A stretch of 64,000 bases of DNA from Pseudomonas fluorescens. Its GTDB lineage: Bacteria; Pseudomonadota; Gammaproteobacteria; Pseudomonadales; Pseudomonadaceae. The translations under genes were made by a program, and so were the position numbers. Shown here piece by piece: positions 26,503 to 36,095 of the stretch. Each line of letters starts with the position of its first letter. Position 1 is the first letter of the stretch. The notes beneath the pieces are model-generated. The model saw only the letters and a program-made list of their open reading frames with translations. It made no database searches and was not told where the DNA came from. The stretch spans positions 2,039,501 through 2,103,500 of the forward strand of contig NZ_CP012830.1 of assembly GCF_001307155.1 (NCBI RefSeq). The letters are read 5' to 3'.

Positions 26503-26646
26503 TGTGGCGAGGGAGCTTGCTCCCGCTGGGTCGCGAAGCGACCCCAAAACCATGCGCTGCGGTGTTTCAGTAAAACCGCATCTACAGTTTTACGACTGCT
26601 GCGCCCGAGCGCGGACCGGCCGGCGGGAGCAAGCTCCCTCGCCACA
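26503..26646. repeat. REP doublet (inverted 24-bp pair)
   Basis: The unit beginning TGTGGCGAGGGAGCTTGCTC (26503-26526) recurs exactly inverted at 26623-26646. It is the same family as the pair at 6392-6524. It fills much of the 300-bp gap between the activator gene and orfX. The rest of the gap holds a GC-rich stem (GCACCGCCCC...GGGCGGCACTG region, about 26420-26445) that may be a terminator on -. Confidence 0.82.
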
Positions 26647-26688
26647 GTGAACATCCCAGCCACAATTTTTGAGTGCCAGGCTTGAGGG

Positions 26689-28206
26689 TCAGCCATCGAA
26701 ATCACCCATGTTGATGTTCAGGCGCCCGAGGCGGTACAGCAGCGTGCGCCGTGGCAGACCGAGTGCGCGGGCTGCGAGGGTTTGGTTGCCATCGTTTTTG
26801 CGCAGGCAATCGAGCAACAGACTGCGCTCGACCTGCTCCAGGCGTTCGCGCAGGTTCAGGCTGCTTTCCTGCGGCGCGACCTCGATGCGCAGCGAGAAAT
26901 GTTCGGCCAGCAACTCGCCGCCTTCGCAAAGCAACACGGCGCGTTCGACCAGGCCTTTGAGTTCACGAACGTTGCCGGGAAAGGCATAACTCGACAGATG
27001 ATCGAGCGCCGCGTCGGACCAGCGCACCGCATCGCGTTGCAGAAAGGTGCAGGCCTTGTCGGCGAAGTGTCGGGCCAGGTCGAGGATGTCGCCTTCACGC
27101 TGACGCAAGGCCGGCAGCTCAATCGGAAACTGCGCGAGGCGGTAGTACAGGTCTTCGCGGAACTTGCCTTCACTGACCAGCACCGCCAGGTCGCGGTGAG
27201 TCGCGGCGATGATGCGCACGTCGATTTTGTGGGTGTCGTTGGAGCCCAACGGACGAATCTCGCCTTCCTGCAAAACCCGCAATAGCTTGGCTTGCAGAGA
27301 CAGCGGCATGTCGCCGATTTCGTCCAGTAACAAGGTCCCGCCGTTGGCCGCATCGAACAGCCCGGCGCGGTCACGGTCGGCGCCGGTGAAGGCGCCTTTG
27401 CGGTAGCCGAACAGCTCACTTTCCAGCAGGTTTTCCGGGAACGCCGCACAGTTCTGCACGATGAACGCCCGGGAACGGCGCGGTCCGCAATCGTGGATGG
27501 CCCGCGCCACCACTTCCTTGCCGGTGCCGGTTTCGCCGCGCAGCAGCACGGTGTACGGGCTGTGCAGCACCTTGCTGATCAACTGGTAGGTCTGGCGCAT
27601 CGCCGAGCTTTTACCGATCAAGCCATAACCGCTGGCACTCGGCACGCTGCTGGGCATCGGCGACACATCGCCCACCGGCCGGCGCAGGCGTTGCAGCAGG
27701 TGCAATTGCCCGAGCACGAACGAACCCAGTTGCCCGAGCGAATCGGAAAACCCCTGCAACTCGACCTGTTCGCGGCTGGCGCACAGTAAAAGACCGACCA
27801 CAGCTTTTTGCGGGTTGAGCAACGGCACGCACAGCAGTGACTGCCACGGTACGGCCTGCTCCGGCAGGAAGCTGGTTTCGTGCAGGCTGCCACTGAGTCC
27901 GGTGAGGCTGAGCACACGGTTCTGGCACAGGGAAAACTGCAGCAGTTGCTCACCGTTGTAGTCGGCCGGCAGGCTCGCGGTTTCCCGTGGCTGCAAGATG
28001 CCCTGCAAACACTCGGCGTTCAGCCCGAGGCTGGTGTGGGTAACGTCGAGCAGGTACAGCTGACTCAGCTCACAGCGACTGAGCTCGGCGACCGCTCGCA
28101 CGAAGTCACCCAGCAGCGCAGCGCCGTCAGCCGCGCACGACAAGCTGGCGAACTTCGCCAGCAAGGCTTCGGCATAGACCAGCGGCTGCGGCACTCGAGT
28201 GAACAT
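26689..28206 (-). CDS. sfa2: Sigma-54-dependent transcriptional activator of the T6SS (Sfa2-like)
   Basis: 505 residues from ATG 28206, preceded by GAGGTGAG; an earlier GTG lacks a site. A GAF-like sensory domain occupies about 20-170. The AAA+ domain (about 190-420) has Walker A GETGTGKE, an intact sigma-54 contact motif GAFTGA and [15 protein letters not shown] Fis-type helix-turn-helix ends the protein ([24 protein letters not shown]). Such proteins activate RNA polymerase with sigma-54. An enhancer-dependent promoter upstream of tssA at 39839-39853 is the obvious candidate target, implying autogenous control of the operon. It sits 10 bp after clpV. Confidence 0.94.
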   Translation of the reverse strand: MFTRVPQPLVYAEALLAKFASLSCAADGAALLGDFVRAVAELSRCELSQLYLLDVTHTSLGLNAECLQGILQPRETASLPADYNGEQLLQFSLCQNRVLSLTGLSGSLHETSFLPEQAVPWQSLLCVPLLNPQKAVVGLLLCASREQVELQGFSDSLGQLGSFVLGQLHLLQRLRRPVGDVSPMPSSVPSASGYGLIGKSSAMRQTYQLISKVLHSPYTVLLRGETGTGKEVVARAIHDCGPRRSRAFIVQNCAAFPENLLESELFGYRKGAFTGADRDRAGLFDAANGGTLLLDEIGDMPLSLQAKLLRVLQEGEIRPLGSNDTHKIDVRIIAATHRDLAVLVSEGKFREDLYYRLAQFPIELPALRQREGDILDLARHFADKACTFLQRDAVRWSDAALDHLSSYAFPGNVRELKGLVERAVLLCEGGELLAEHFSLRIEVAPQESSLNLRERLEQVERSLLLDCLRKNDGNQTLAARALGLPRRTLLYRLGRLNINMGDFDG

Positions 28207-28216
28207 CACACTCACC

Positions 28217-30871
28217 TCAGGCGAACTCGCAGGTCACGCTAGCGTCACCATCGAGCGTTGCGTGAACGCGCTTGAGGCTTTCACCGATGGCCATCGCGTC
28301 GAGCAGACGATCCGCCACCAACGGCAGCACGTGCAGGTCGAGCAAGTGATCGATCAGCCGTGCGCCGCTGTCGCTTTGGGTGCAACGCTCGGCCAGGTGA
28401 TCGACGAGGTTTTGGCAGTACGTGAAATCCAGCTGGCGGCGGTTCAGGCGCTCGCCCAGACGGCCCAGTTTGATTTCGATCAGCTCGCGCAGCACCGGGC
28501 CACCGACCGGGTAGTACGGCACCACGCGCATCCGCGCCAGCAACGCCGGTTTGAAATGTTTGCTTAGCACCGGGCGAATGGTTTCTTCGAGGACTTCGGC
28601 GGTTGGCCGCGCACCGTTTTCGCAGAGTTCGCTGATGCGGTCGCTGCCCAGGTTCGAGGTCATCAGGATCAGCGTGTTGCGGAAGTCGATTTCACGCCCT
28701 TCCCCATCGTTGGCCACGCCTTTGTCGAAGATTTGGTAGAACAGGTTGAGCACGTCCGGGTCGGCCTTTTCGACTTCGTCGAGCAGCACCACGGAGTACG
28801 GCTTCTGCCGCACGGCTTCGGTGAGCATGCCGCCTTCGCCGTAACCGACGTAGCCCGGCGGTGCACCGATCAGGCGCGAGACGGTGTGCTTCTCTTGGAA
28901 CTCGGACATGTTGATGGTGGTGATGAAACGATCACCGCCGTACAGCAAGTCAGCCAGCGCCAGCGCGGTTTCGGTCTTGCCGACGCCGCTCGGGCCGACC
29001 AGCAGGAACACGCCTACCGGCGCATCGGGTTTGTTCAGGCCGGCCGCGGTGGCGCGCATCGAGCGGTCCAGTGCATGGACGGCTTGTTCCTGACCGCGAA
29101 TGCGGGTGCGCAGGTCGGTGGCGAAACTCGCAACCTTGGCGTTGTGCTCACGGGCCAGTTGCGCCAACGGCACGCCGGTCCAGGCGCTGATCACTTCAGC
29201 CACCAGGCGCGGGCACACCTCGAAACTCACCAGGCGTTCCTTGACCTGAGCATCGGTCAGGGCGCGGTGGGTTTCGTTCAGCGCGGCTTCCAGGGCTTCG
29301 ACGCTGTGCGCTTGGTCCACGCTCGCCTCGAGGGTTTCGATCACCGTGCCTTCGGCGTCCTCTTCAACCGTGACGGTCGGCTCGACGGTCGCGGCTTCAC
29401 GGGCCTTGGCCAGTTGCTGACGCAGCTCCAGCAAACGCTCGGCCAGTTCTTTTTGCTCGGTCCAGAGGCCTTCCAGGGCGACCCTTTCGTCTTCGGCGGC
29501 GTCCAGGCGATCTTCCAGCGCATCGAGCGCTTCGTGGTCGATCAGCAAACCGGCTTCGGCATCGCGGCGCAGGGCCTGACGCTGACGCCCGCCTTCGGCC
29601 AGTTCGCTACGCAGGCGCTCGAGGCTTTCCGGCGCGGCAGCGAGGCTGATACGCACGCGGGCGCAGGCGGTGTCGAGCACGTCGACGGCTTTATCCGGCA
29701 ACTGCCGACCAGCCAGGTAACGCGCCGACAATTGCGCTGCCGCGACCACCGCGTCATCGCGCAGGTAGATGCCGTGGCTCTTCTCATAAACCTGAGCCAG
29801 ACCGCGGAGGATGGTTACCGCTTCGCTGACAGTCGGCTCGTGCAACTGCACCGGCTGGAAACGACGAGCCAGGGCCGGGTCTTTCTCGAAGTATTTTTTG
29901 TACTCGGCCCAGGTGGTCGCGGCGATGGTGCGCAACTCGCCACGCGCCAAGGCTGGCTTGAGCAGGTTGGCCGCGTCCGAACCACCGGCATTGCCGCCCG
30001 CACCGATCAGGGTGTGGGCTTCGTCGATGAACAGGATGATCGGTTTCGGCGAGGCTTTGACTTCGTCGATCACACCTTTGAGGCGCCGTTCGAACTCGCC
30101 TTTGACGCTGGCGCCGGCTTGCAGCAGGCCCATGTCCAGCGACAGCAGCTCAACGCCCTTGAGCACTTGCGGCACTTCACCGGCGGCAATGCGCGAGGCC
30201 AGGCCTTCGACGATCGCGGTCTTACCGACGCCGGCTTCACCGACCACAATCGGGTTGTTCTTGCGCCGACGCGCAAGGATGTCGACCATCTGCCGAATCG
30301 CGCCATCGCGGCACAGCACCGGGTCGAGTTTGCCGTCGCGGGCTTGCTGGGTCAGGTTGTGGGTAAAGCGTTGCAGCAGGGATTCACCGGGTACGGCCGG
30401 TTTGCCGGTGGCCGGTTGTTCCTTCTGCGACAGGGCAAAATCCTTCAGGCGATCAATGTTCAGTTTCGCCAGCAATGGCTGGTAACGGCTGCCGGCATAG
30501 CGCATCGGGTTGCGCAGCAGCGCGAGGATCAACGCGGCCTGTTCGACCTGGCTCTGGCCCAGTTCAAGGTTGGCCACCAGCAACGCATCTTGCAGCCACT
30601 GCACCAGTTCCGGGGCGAACACCGGGTTGCGCGAGGCGCTGTGCTCGACCCGCGATTGCAACGCGGCGCTGAGTTCGCCAGCGTCGACTTCGGCGTCTTG
30701 CAGCGCGCGTGCGAGCAAGCCTTGCGGGCGCTCCAGCAGGCCCAGCAACAGGTCTTCGACGAGGATTTTGCTGCCGCCACGGGCGACGCAGCGTTCGGCC
30801 GAACGTTCCAGGTCACGACGGATTTCGGCGTCCAGCGCCTGGATCAGTTGTTGCAGGTCTACGTTGATCAT
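28217..30871 (-). CDS. clpV: ClpV (TssH), T6SS sheath-disassembling AAA+ ATPase (H2-type)
   Basis: 884 residues. The N-domain (about 1-160) contains the ClpV-type VARGGSKILVEDLLLGLLERPQG. AAA1 has Walker A GEAGVGKT (211-218). A coiled middle domain (about 410-530) is rich in Glu/Leu/Arg. AAA2 has Walker A GPSGVGKT, PPGYVGYGEGGMLTEAVRQ and VLLDEVEKADPDV. ClpV pulls TssC out of contracted sheaths to recycle them. It lies 13 bp after tssG in the operon. The gene is complete and the start is fixed by the N-terminus. Confidence 0.97.
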   Translation of the reverse strand: MINVDLQQLIQALDAEIRRDLERSAERCVARGGSKILVEDLLLGLLERPQGLLARALQDAEVDAGELSAALQSRVEHSASRNPVFAPELVQWLQDALLVANLELGQSQVEQAALILALLRNPMRYAGSRYQPLLAKLNIDRLKDFALSQKEQPATGKPAVPGESLLQRFTHNLTQQARDGKLDPVLCRDGAIRQMVDILARRRKNNPIVVGEAGVGKTAIVEGLASRIAAGEVPQVLKGVELLSLDMGLLQAGASVKGEFERRLKGVIDEVKASPKPIILFIDEAHTLIGAGGNAGGSDAANLLKPALARGELRTIAATTWAEYKKYFEKDPALARRFQPVQLHEPTVSEAVTILRGLAQVYEKSHGIYLRDDAVVAAAQLSARYLAGRQLPDKAVDVLDTACARVRISLAAAPESLERLRSELAEGGRQRQALRRDAEAGLLIDHEALDALEDRLDAAEDERVALEGLWTEQKELAERLLELRQQLAKAREAATVEPTVTVEEDAEGTVIETLEASVDQAHSVEALEAALNETHRALTDAQVKERLVSFEVCPRLVAEVISAWTGVPLAQLAREHNAKVASFATDLRTRIRGQEQAVHALDRSMRATAAGLNKPDAPVGVFLLVGPSGVGKTETALALADLLYGGDRFITTINMSEFQEKHTVSRLIGAPPGYVGYGEGGMLTEAVRQKPYSVVLLDEVEKADPDVLNLFYQIFDKGVANDGEGREIDFRNTLILMTSNLGSDRISELCENGARPTAEVLEETIRPVLSKHFKPALLARMRVVPYYPVGGPVLRELIEIKLGRLGERLNRRQLDFTYCQNLVDHLAERCTQSDSGARLIDHLLDLHVLPLVADRLLDAMAIGESLKRVHATLDGDASVTCEFA

Positions 30872-30884
30872 TGGTCTCTCGTCC

Positions 30885-31892
30885 TTAATGAATTTTGCTA
30901 CCCAGGGTCACCACGCCGTCCGCGTGTTCGCGGCCCAGCCAACTGGTCCACCCCAGGCGACAGGCGTTCTGCTCACCGATGCGCAGTTCGCGGATTTCTT
31001 GTTGGCGCAGGACCAGGCGAATGTCGTAATCGAGTGGGTCACGCAGGGTGAACCGCACCAGCGCACACAGCGGCTGGTAGCCGAAACCGATCGGCAGGAA
31101 TTCGTGAAAGCGTTGCCAGTCGAGCTCGCGGATGTGAATCCGGAACTTGCCGCTGCGATCACGCACGCTCTCGCCCAGCACCAGGTCTTCACCGAGCGCG
31201 CTGTTGGCACGGCCCAGGCAGTTACGCTGTTCGTCGAGGATTTCCACGCGACGCTCGATGCACTGCTCGATGGTCAGTTCGGCGTGCTTGAAGTAGTACC
31301 GCAGCACCGCTTCGATCAACGCCGCCGAGTGCGCCCGCAGACTCAACAGGCCGAGGTAAGGCAGCAGGCGTTTCCAGTTCAGTTCCTGGGCCTTGCGAAT
31401 GTCTTCGCCACCCAGGCCGATCAGCGCAAACAGCTGCGAGGAAAACGGGTCGAGGGCGCCGCTCTGGAAGCTGGCGCGGTAGCGGTACTTGCGCCAGATC
31501 GGCAGCATCAGCCGTTGCAGGCGATGGTGGAACAGGTCGAGGAAATGCCGTGTCGGGTTGCCGTCTTCGCTGTCGCCCAGCGCTTGCTCACCGTAGAACG
31601 CCGGCAGCGGCGAACCGGAACCGACCAGGCCGATCAGGTTGAAACGCAGACGCGCGCGCAGTTGCCCGTGCTCACGGAAAAACTCCACGCGATCGACATC
31701 GCTGCCAGGGAAACCCAGGCTCGGGTTGGCCTGGAATTCCAGTTGGTCGTAGAGGTCCTCTTCGCTCAGGTACGGGTGGGCCTCGCGCAGCCGATCGACG
31801 ACCAGCAGCACGGCCTGAAACAGCGAGTACTCGCGTATTCCTCGGGTCAGCCCGCTTAAAGCAGAGGCTGAAGGCCCATACGTGGCGTCCAT
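30885..31892 (-). CDS. tssG: TssG, T6SS baseplate protein (H2-type)
   Basis: 335 residues with TssG blocks RGIREYSLFQAVLLVVDRLREAHPYL, NPSLGFPGSDV, LVGSGSPLPAFYGEQ and FLDLFHHRLQRLM. TssG and two TssF form the core of the baseplate wedge. Its start lies inside the end of tssF (37-bp overlap), which is common for this pair and suggests coupled translation. Confidence 0.96.
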   Translation of the reverse strand: MDATYGPSASALSGLTRGIREYSLFQAVLLVVDRLREAHPYLSEEDLYDQLEFQANPSLGFPGSDVDRVEFFREHGQLRARLRFNLIGLVGSGSPLPAFYGEQALGDSEDGNPTRHFLDLFHHRLQRLMLPIWRKYRYRASFQSGALDPFSSQLFALIGLGGEDIRKAQELNWKRLLPYLGLLSLRAHSAALIEAVLRYYFKHAELTIEQCIERRVEILDEQRNCLGRANSALGEDLVLGESVRDRSGKFRIHIRELDWQRFHEFLPIGFGYQPLCALVRFTLRDPLDYDIRLVLRQQEIRELRIGEQNACRLGWTSWLGREHADGVVTLGSKIH

Positions 31893-33643
31893 TGGTACAC
31901 CTCTCCCTGTGTGCTTTTTACCCGCAGCTCGTGGTACGAATTGAGACTGGCGTAAAGCGCGAAAAACTCGTTAAGAACCGAAGCGAAAACGAACAGGTCG
32001 CCTTCACCGATATAGCCTTCCGGGTCGATGGTCAGCTCGGTGCGCAATCCGCGCAGCGGCAACCCTCGGTGCAACCGGTCAACGTGCTGATGCTTGATCG
32101 ACTTGAGCCCGCCCAGCAGGCGTTTGCTGACCTTCTCCGCGTGCTGGTCGTAGTAGCGCGGCAAGTCGTAGGTTTCGAGAATCACCTTGAGCGCGTCGAC
32201 GTTGGCCAGCGACAGGTAGTTGAGCGACATGTTGCTGATCAGCTTCCACAGAAAGTCGTGGCTCAGCGGTGGCGCGAAGCTCGACGTGGCCGGGGTGATG
32301 TTGCGGAAACTGAGGAACTCCGGGGTCTCTTCGCAGGCCATGCAGATGTCGCCGAGCTTGAGCCGGCGCGGCAGGTTCTGGTTGGTGCAGATCAGCTCGA
32401 TCGACAGGGTTTCATGGGCTTCGGTGTGGCGAATGCCAAAGCTCAGGTAAGTGTCGAGGCCATCGTGCAGCAGCGAGGTGCGCTGGCGAATGCTGTAATG
32501 CGGGCGGCTTTGCGGCACGTCGAAACTCGGGTCGTGCTCGAACGATTCGAACGGCACGTATTCCTGATAACCCAGGCCGCCGGGCTTCCAGCCGGTGACG
32601 CCTTCAACCGAAAACACCCCGCAGTTTTCCAGGTCGTATTCGGCCGGCAGCAGCAGGTACTCGTCCTGTTTACCGTCGAGGCGAATCGGCAAGGCGTCAT
32701 GCTTGAACAGGTTGACGATGGGCGTGCAGTAGAGCTTCACGTTGTCCAGGGTCGGGCGCAGACGCTGGATGCCGCTCTTGCGAATGTCGAAGCGCAGTTC
32801 GACGCCGCGCATCTGCTTGAGTGTGTCTTCGGGCAGAGACTTGAGCAGGTCCAGACCGTTCAAATCGACGAACAGGAACTTGTCCTGGAAGGCGAAATAT
32901 TCCTGCAGGTAGCGATAGCCACGGAAGGTGTTCAGCGGATACGGGATCAACGCTTCTTCTTCGGCAAAACCCACCGGCTGCACACGGTCGCCAGGCATCT
33001 TGAACGCCATCGGTGTGCCGTTGGCGCCATTGAGCGGCTTGCCGGCCGCGTCCAGCGGAATCAGCTCGATGCCTTCCAGATTGCGCAGCAAGCTCAGGTA
33101 AAGCATCTGGCTGATGTAACGCTCGCCGGCCAGGTGCAGGCGCAGACGACTCAGGTCCAGCTCACCGATATGCCCGTCGCAACTCATCTCCAGGCGCAGG
33201 CTCAACAGCGAACCGTCGCCCTTCACCGAGTACGTCAGCGCAGTCAGGTCCAGCGGCAGGACTTCAGTCGGGTAGCAGGTGCGAAACCGGCAACGCACAT
33301 CATCGATCGGCACACTCTCGATCGGCGTATCACGCTCCACCTGCAACGCCGGCCCGGAACGCTTCAACGGGTCGAACTGTAAAATGCTGAACGCCGGCAA
33401 CGGCCGCATGTAGTTCGGCCACAGCAGGTGCATCAGCGAATGGCTGAGCTCCGGCAACTCGTCATCGAGCTTCTGGCGCAGGCGGCCAGTCAGGAACGCA
33501 AAACCCTCCAACAACCGCTCCACGTCAGGGTCACGCCCGGCTTGCCCCAGGAAAGGTGCCAACGCCGGGCTACGCTCGGCGAATCGACGACCCAGCTGGC
33601 GCAGTGCGGTGAGTTCGCTTTGGTAGTAGTGGTTAAAGGACAC
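31856..33643 (-). CDS. tssF: TssF, T6SS baseplate protein (H2-type)
   Basis: 595 residues beginning with GTG at 33643 (SFNHYYQSELTALRQLGRRF). Family features are FAERSPALAPFLGQAGRDPDVERLLEGFAFLTGRLRQKLDDELPEL at the start and the closing SYHELRVKSTQGEVYQWTPR (split here as blocks). It forms the baseplate wedge with TssG and TssK. A ribosome-site motif CCAGGCAGG lies 6-14 bp upstream. Degenerate copies of this initiation region, with or without the first codons of tssF, recur at 40222, 41762-41814 and 43313-43470 in the immunity array, which makes the 5' end of tssF a recombination boundary. Confidence 0.97.
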   Translation of the reverse strand: MSFNHYYQSELTALRQLGRRFAERSPALAPFLGQAGRDPDVERLLEGFAFLTGRLRQKLDDELPELSHSLMHLLWPNYMRPLPAFSILQFDPLKRSGPALQVERDTPIESVPIDDVRCRFRTCYPTEVLPLDLTALTYSVKGDGSLLSLRLEMSCDGHIGELDLSRLRLHLAGERYISQMLYLSLLRNLEGIELIPLDAAGKPLNGANGTPMAFKMPGDRVQPVGFAEEEALIPYPLNTFRGYRYLQEYFAFQDKFLFVDLNGLDLLKSLPEDTLKQMRGVELRFDIRKSGIQRLRPTLDNVKLYCTPIVNLFKHDALPIRLDGKQDEYLLLPAEYDLENCGVFSVEGVTGWKPGGLGYQEYVPFESFEHDPSFDVPQSRPHYSIRQRTSLLHDGLDTYLSFGIRHTEAHETLSIELICTNQNLPRRLKLGDICMACEETPEFLSFRNITPATSSFAPPLSHDFLWKLISNMSLNYLSLANVDALKVILETYDLPRYYDQHAEKVSKRLLGGLKSIKHQHVDRLHRGLPLRGLRTELTIDPEGYIGEGDLFVFASVLNEFFALYASLNSYHELRVKSTQGEVYQWTPRMGLQPLL

Positions 33644-33777
33644 GGGTTACCTGCCTGGTAATAAATCTTACGAAAAGTCCGCGGAACAACATGTGTCTTG
33701 AGGCTGAAAGAATGTGATTTGAGTACTGCTTATTTTTCGCCTGACCGGCTTTTAAGCCCCACATAGCTGGCACCTGA

Positions 33778-34155
33778 TTATCTACACTCTGGAATAACCC
33801 AGCCGTCATATCCTGTTACTGTCGGATAGATTGCGCGTCCACCAGCCCATCGAGATTGTTCGTCAGTCGTAAATTCGTCTTTCCAAAGCAACCACTCTGA
33901 CGACCGCAGAAGTTCACCATCCTTGGTATAAACCCGAAAAAACGCCTCACTCGTAAATATCTTTACAATTGCACCAGGAGCACCCAACTTTGAGTACTGC
34001 GGAATGTATGAATTGATATAGCAAGTATTCGATTCATTCCACTCAGTAGAGTAAACAGGGGCCAGTGCCGCGGCTTCAATTTTCAGATATACCCAAGCAA
34101 CAATAACGCCCAGCAAAACAAAGAACACAGATAGAAAAAAATGCTTGTTTTTCAC
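33778..34155 (-). CDS. Membrane-anchored probable immunity protein for the DUF6402 effector (family A)
   Basis: 125 residues from GTG 34155, 2 bp after the stop of the DUF6402 gene. An N-terminal hydrophobic helix (about 6-22, FLSVFFVLLGVIVAWVYL) anchors a small soluble domain with NTCYINSYIPQYSKLG, VKIFTSEAFFRVYTKDGELL, SSEWLLWKDEF and the terminal WVIPECR. No enzymatic motif is seen. Position after a PAAR-effector pair and a periplasm-facing topology suggest immunity to that effector. A clear paralogue, at 42517-42903, lies in the upstream array. It is AT-rich compared with the tss genes. Confidence 0.65.
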   Translation of the reverse strand: MKNKHFFLSVFFVLLGVIVAWVYLKIEAAALAPVYSTEWNESNTCYINSYIPQYSKLGAPGAIVKIFTSEAFFRVYTKDGELLRSSEWLLWKDEFTTDEQSRWAGGRAIYPTVTGYDGWVIPECR

Positions 34156-34157
34156 GA

Positions 34158-35132
34158 CTATTTTGACTCCGAACGATACTTATACTCTTCAAAGTCAATC
34201 GACCCCAAATGCACAACAAATGAGACCTCATACAATTTTACCGTTGTATAACTGATCATATCGCCACCTTTTTTATGAAGTTTACGATACTGATTAAAGT
34301 GGTCATTGGTAATCCTGCAATACTCAACGCCTTCACTTTTTATAACAGCCGGTTTACCCACAAAATAATCATAGGCATTTGGGCGCAGGACCCCCTCATC
34401 AGCCCAGTACCCCAGTAACTGATCACCATCGTCATTCAGAAAGTCGTAAGTATCTCTTCCATAAAGCCCGACTTCCATGATTTCAATGGCCTGAAACCCG
34501 TTGTCGTTAGCAATTGTCCTAAATCGGGTGGCAGCCACCTTCACCAGGAAATTTCCGAAGGCACCATAGACATCATCTAATGCGTCGAGCGCTTTTTCCT
34601 GAGTGGTGGAACCTATGCGAATCAAATTGAACTGTGACAGTTCCTCCAACTCCAGCGCTGTTTTGTTGCTAAAGTCACAAAACGCATCCTTCAACTTCCC
34701 AGCATTGACATCCAGTAAGCCCAGACGCTTGAGGCGCGTCATCATCACCACCAAGCCATTCGAAAGCTCATCGAAAAAACCCTTGGACTTTCCGACACTG
34801 CTGTTGAACTCATTCGATGTAGCCAGCTCATTAAGAAACTGATCGACCTTTGGCTTTACACGATCTGCGGCAGTAAGCAACCAATCAAACGGGATATCTG
34901 TAATAAGATTATTTTTATCTAGCGTGCTTGCAGGCAATTTCCCCTGCTTGTGTTTCTGAGATAACTCAAAGACCTCCCCATCAAACCATTTACGCATGAC
35001 TCGCGCGCCAACTTTCCACCCCATCCGATCCATGACATCAGGAATAGATGTGAGAGGAAACGTTTTCGCCTGATGTTTTTGGCCTTCCCTGTATTTGGCC
35101 ATTGTCATTAGTACTGATGGAGGAATTGCCAT
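34158..35132 (-). CDS. DUF6402-family protein, probable T6SS effector
   Basis: 324 residues from ATG 35132 (TGAGG 6 bp upstream), 7 bp after the PAAR gene. There is no signal peptide. The N-terminus (ALTMAKYREGQKHQAKT-like polar stretch, FPLTSIPDVMDRMGWKVGARVMRKWFDG) and the C-terminal half (AIEIMEVGLYGRDTYDFLNDDGDQLLGYW, YFVGKPAVIKSEGVEYCRITNDHFNQYRKLHKKGGD) fit my recollection of the DUF6402 family, which is linked to PAAR/T6SS loci. I see no catalytic motif that would name its activity. It is flanked by PAAR and an immunity-like gene and clearly lower in GC than tssE and tssF, which suggests an exchanged cassette inside the conserved operon. Confidence 0.7.
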   Translation of the reverse strand: MAIPPSVLMTMAKYREGQKHQAKTFPLTSIPDVMDRMGWKVGARVMRKWFDGEVFELSQKHKQGKLPASTLDKNNLITDIPFDWLLTAADRVKPKVDQFLNELATSNEFNSSVGKSKGFFDELSNGLVVMMTRLKRLGLLDVNAGKLKDAFCDFSNKTALELEELSQFNLIRIGSTTQEKALDALDDVYGAFGNFLVKVAATRFRTIANDNGFQAIEIMEVGLYGRDTYDFLNDDGDQLLGYWADEGVLRPNAYDYFVGKPAVIKSEGVEYCRITNDHFNQYRKLHKKGGDMISYTTVKLYEVSFVVHLGSIDFEEYKYRSESK

Positions 35133-35139
35133 AAAAACC

Positions 35140-35664
35140 TCAGGAAATAGACACGGAAATTTGATTGTCAAACACCAGTTCGACACTTTCGGCAATTGCC
35201 GAGCCGATAACAGCGGTCTTCCCCGATGCATCTGTGACGCCAGTTATTTCTTTTCCCGATTGAGTCCTGAGGGTATAAGCCCGCCCTACAACCGGAGCGC
35301 CTGTCTTGGAGTCTTCGACAACATAGTGCTGAGTGAAGGGCCACTGAATCTCCACCGGCAAAGGCGGCACAAATGGAGCCGGCGAATGCGAATTCCCAAT
35401 AATCACCGTCCCGGACCCCGCCGTAACTTTGTTGCCATGAGTCCCAACGGAATCCACCGTCGCCGCCGCTTTACCGTTTATAAAAACCGTCGTCGCCAAC
35501 CCGCCCGACATCGCACCACCACACGCGCAGGCATCGCCTTCGCGGGCGGCCGCGAGGCCGTCGAAGAATACGTCGCCGGAACCGGCGGCGATCGGGTTGG
35601 TGCTGTGGCCGGGGAGCGGGCAAGCGGTTGGGTCACCGACTCGTGCTGCGGGTTTGCCGGACAT
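35140..35664 (-). CDS. PAAR-domain T6SS spike-tip protein with C-terminal beta domain
   Basis: 174 residues from ATG 35664 (GGAG upstream). The PAAR domain (about 1-95) begins MSGKPAARVGDPTACPLPGH and includes SGDVFFDGLAAAREGDACACGG and FINGKAAATVDSVGTHGN. The C-terminal part (about 105-174, HYVVEDSKTGAPVVGRAYTLR, TGVTDASGKTAVI) resembles a small transthyretin-like beta domain seen on some PAAR proteins. It caps the VgrG spike and carries an effector, here most likely the DUF6402 protein encoded 7 bp downstream. It lies 10 bp after tssE. Confidence 0.9.
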   Translation of the reverse strand: MSGKPAARVGDPTACPLPGHSTNPIAAGSGDVFFDGLAAAREGDACACGGAMSGGLATTVFINGKAAATVDSVGTHGNKVTAGSGTVIIGNSHSPAPFVPPLPVEIQWPFTQHYVVEDSKTGAPVVGRAYTLRTQSGKEITGVTDASGKTAVIGSAIAESVELVFDNQISVSIS

Positions 35665-35674
35665 CGTCGTCTCC

Positions 35675-36082
35675 TTAATTGACCTTGACTTGACCGCTGC
35701 CATCCAGGCGCGCGGCAAAACTGACCTGACGCTTGAAACCTTCAACTTCCAGCAGGCCTTCGATGCTGAAGGTCAGCCTGAGTTGATCGTTGTCTCGCGG
35801 CAGGGAAACGACACGCACGTTGGTGAGGCGTGGCTCGTAGGCTTCGATGAAGCGTTCGATGGCCAGGCGGGCCTGACTCAGGGAGTCATGCAGGCTCAGG
35901 CGCATGTCGTTGAGATCGGGTAGCCCGTAGTCGGACAGCGTTTGCACGCTGCCCGCACGGGTGCTGAGCATCTTGGCCAGATGGGCAGCCACCGACGCCA
36001 TGGCGGAGACCTCGCGGCTCCAGCCGACGCGTTTGTCCGCGTCGCCACCCAGGCGTTCGAAAAGGCTGCCGTATCCAGTCAT
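35675..36082 (-). CDS. tssE: TssE, T6SS baseplate gp25-like protein (H2-type)
   Basis: 135 residues. The N-terminus SLFERLGGDADKRVGWSREV and the lysozyme-like gp25 segment LSDYGLPDLNDM plus IEAYEPRLTNVRVVSL are diagnostic. It initiates sheath assembly at the baseplate. It is 13 bp after tssC in the usual order. The start ATG 36082 fits the family length. Confidence 0.95.
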   Translation of the reverse strand: MTGYGSLFERLGGDADKRVGWSREVSAMASVAAHLAKMLSTRAGSVQTLSDYGLPDLNDMRLSLHDSLSQARLAIERFIEAYEPRLTNVRVVSLPRDNDQLRLTFSIEGLLEVEGFKRQVSFAARLDGSGQVKVN

Positions 36083-36095
36083 GAGTCAGCTCCGC

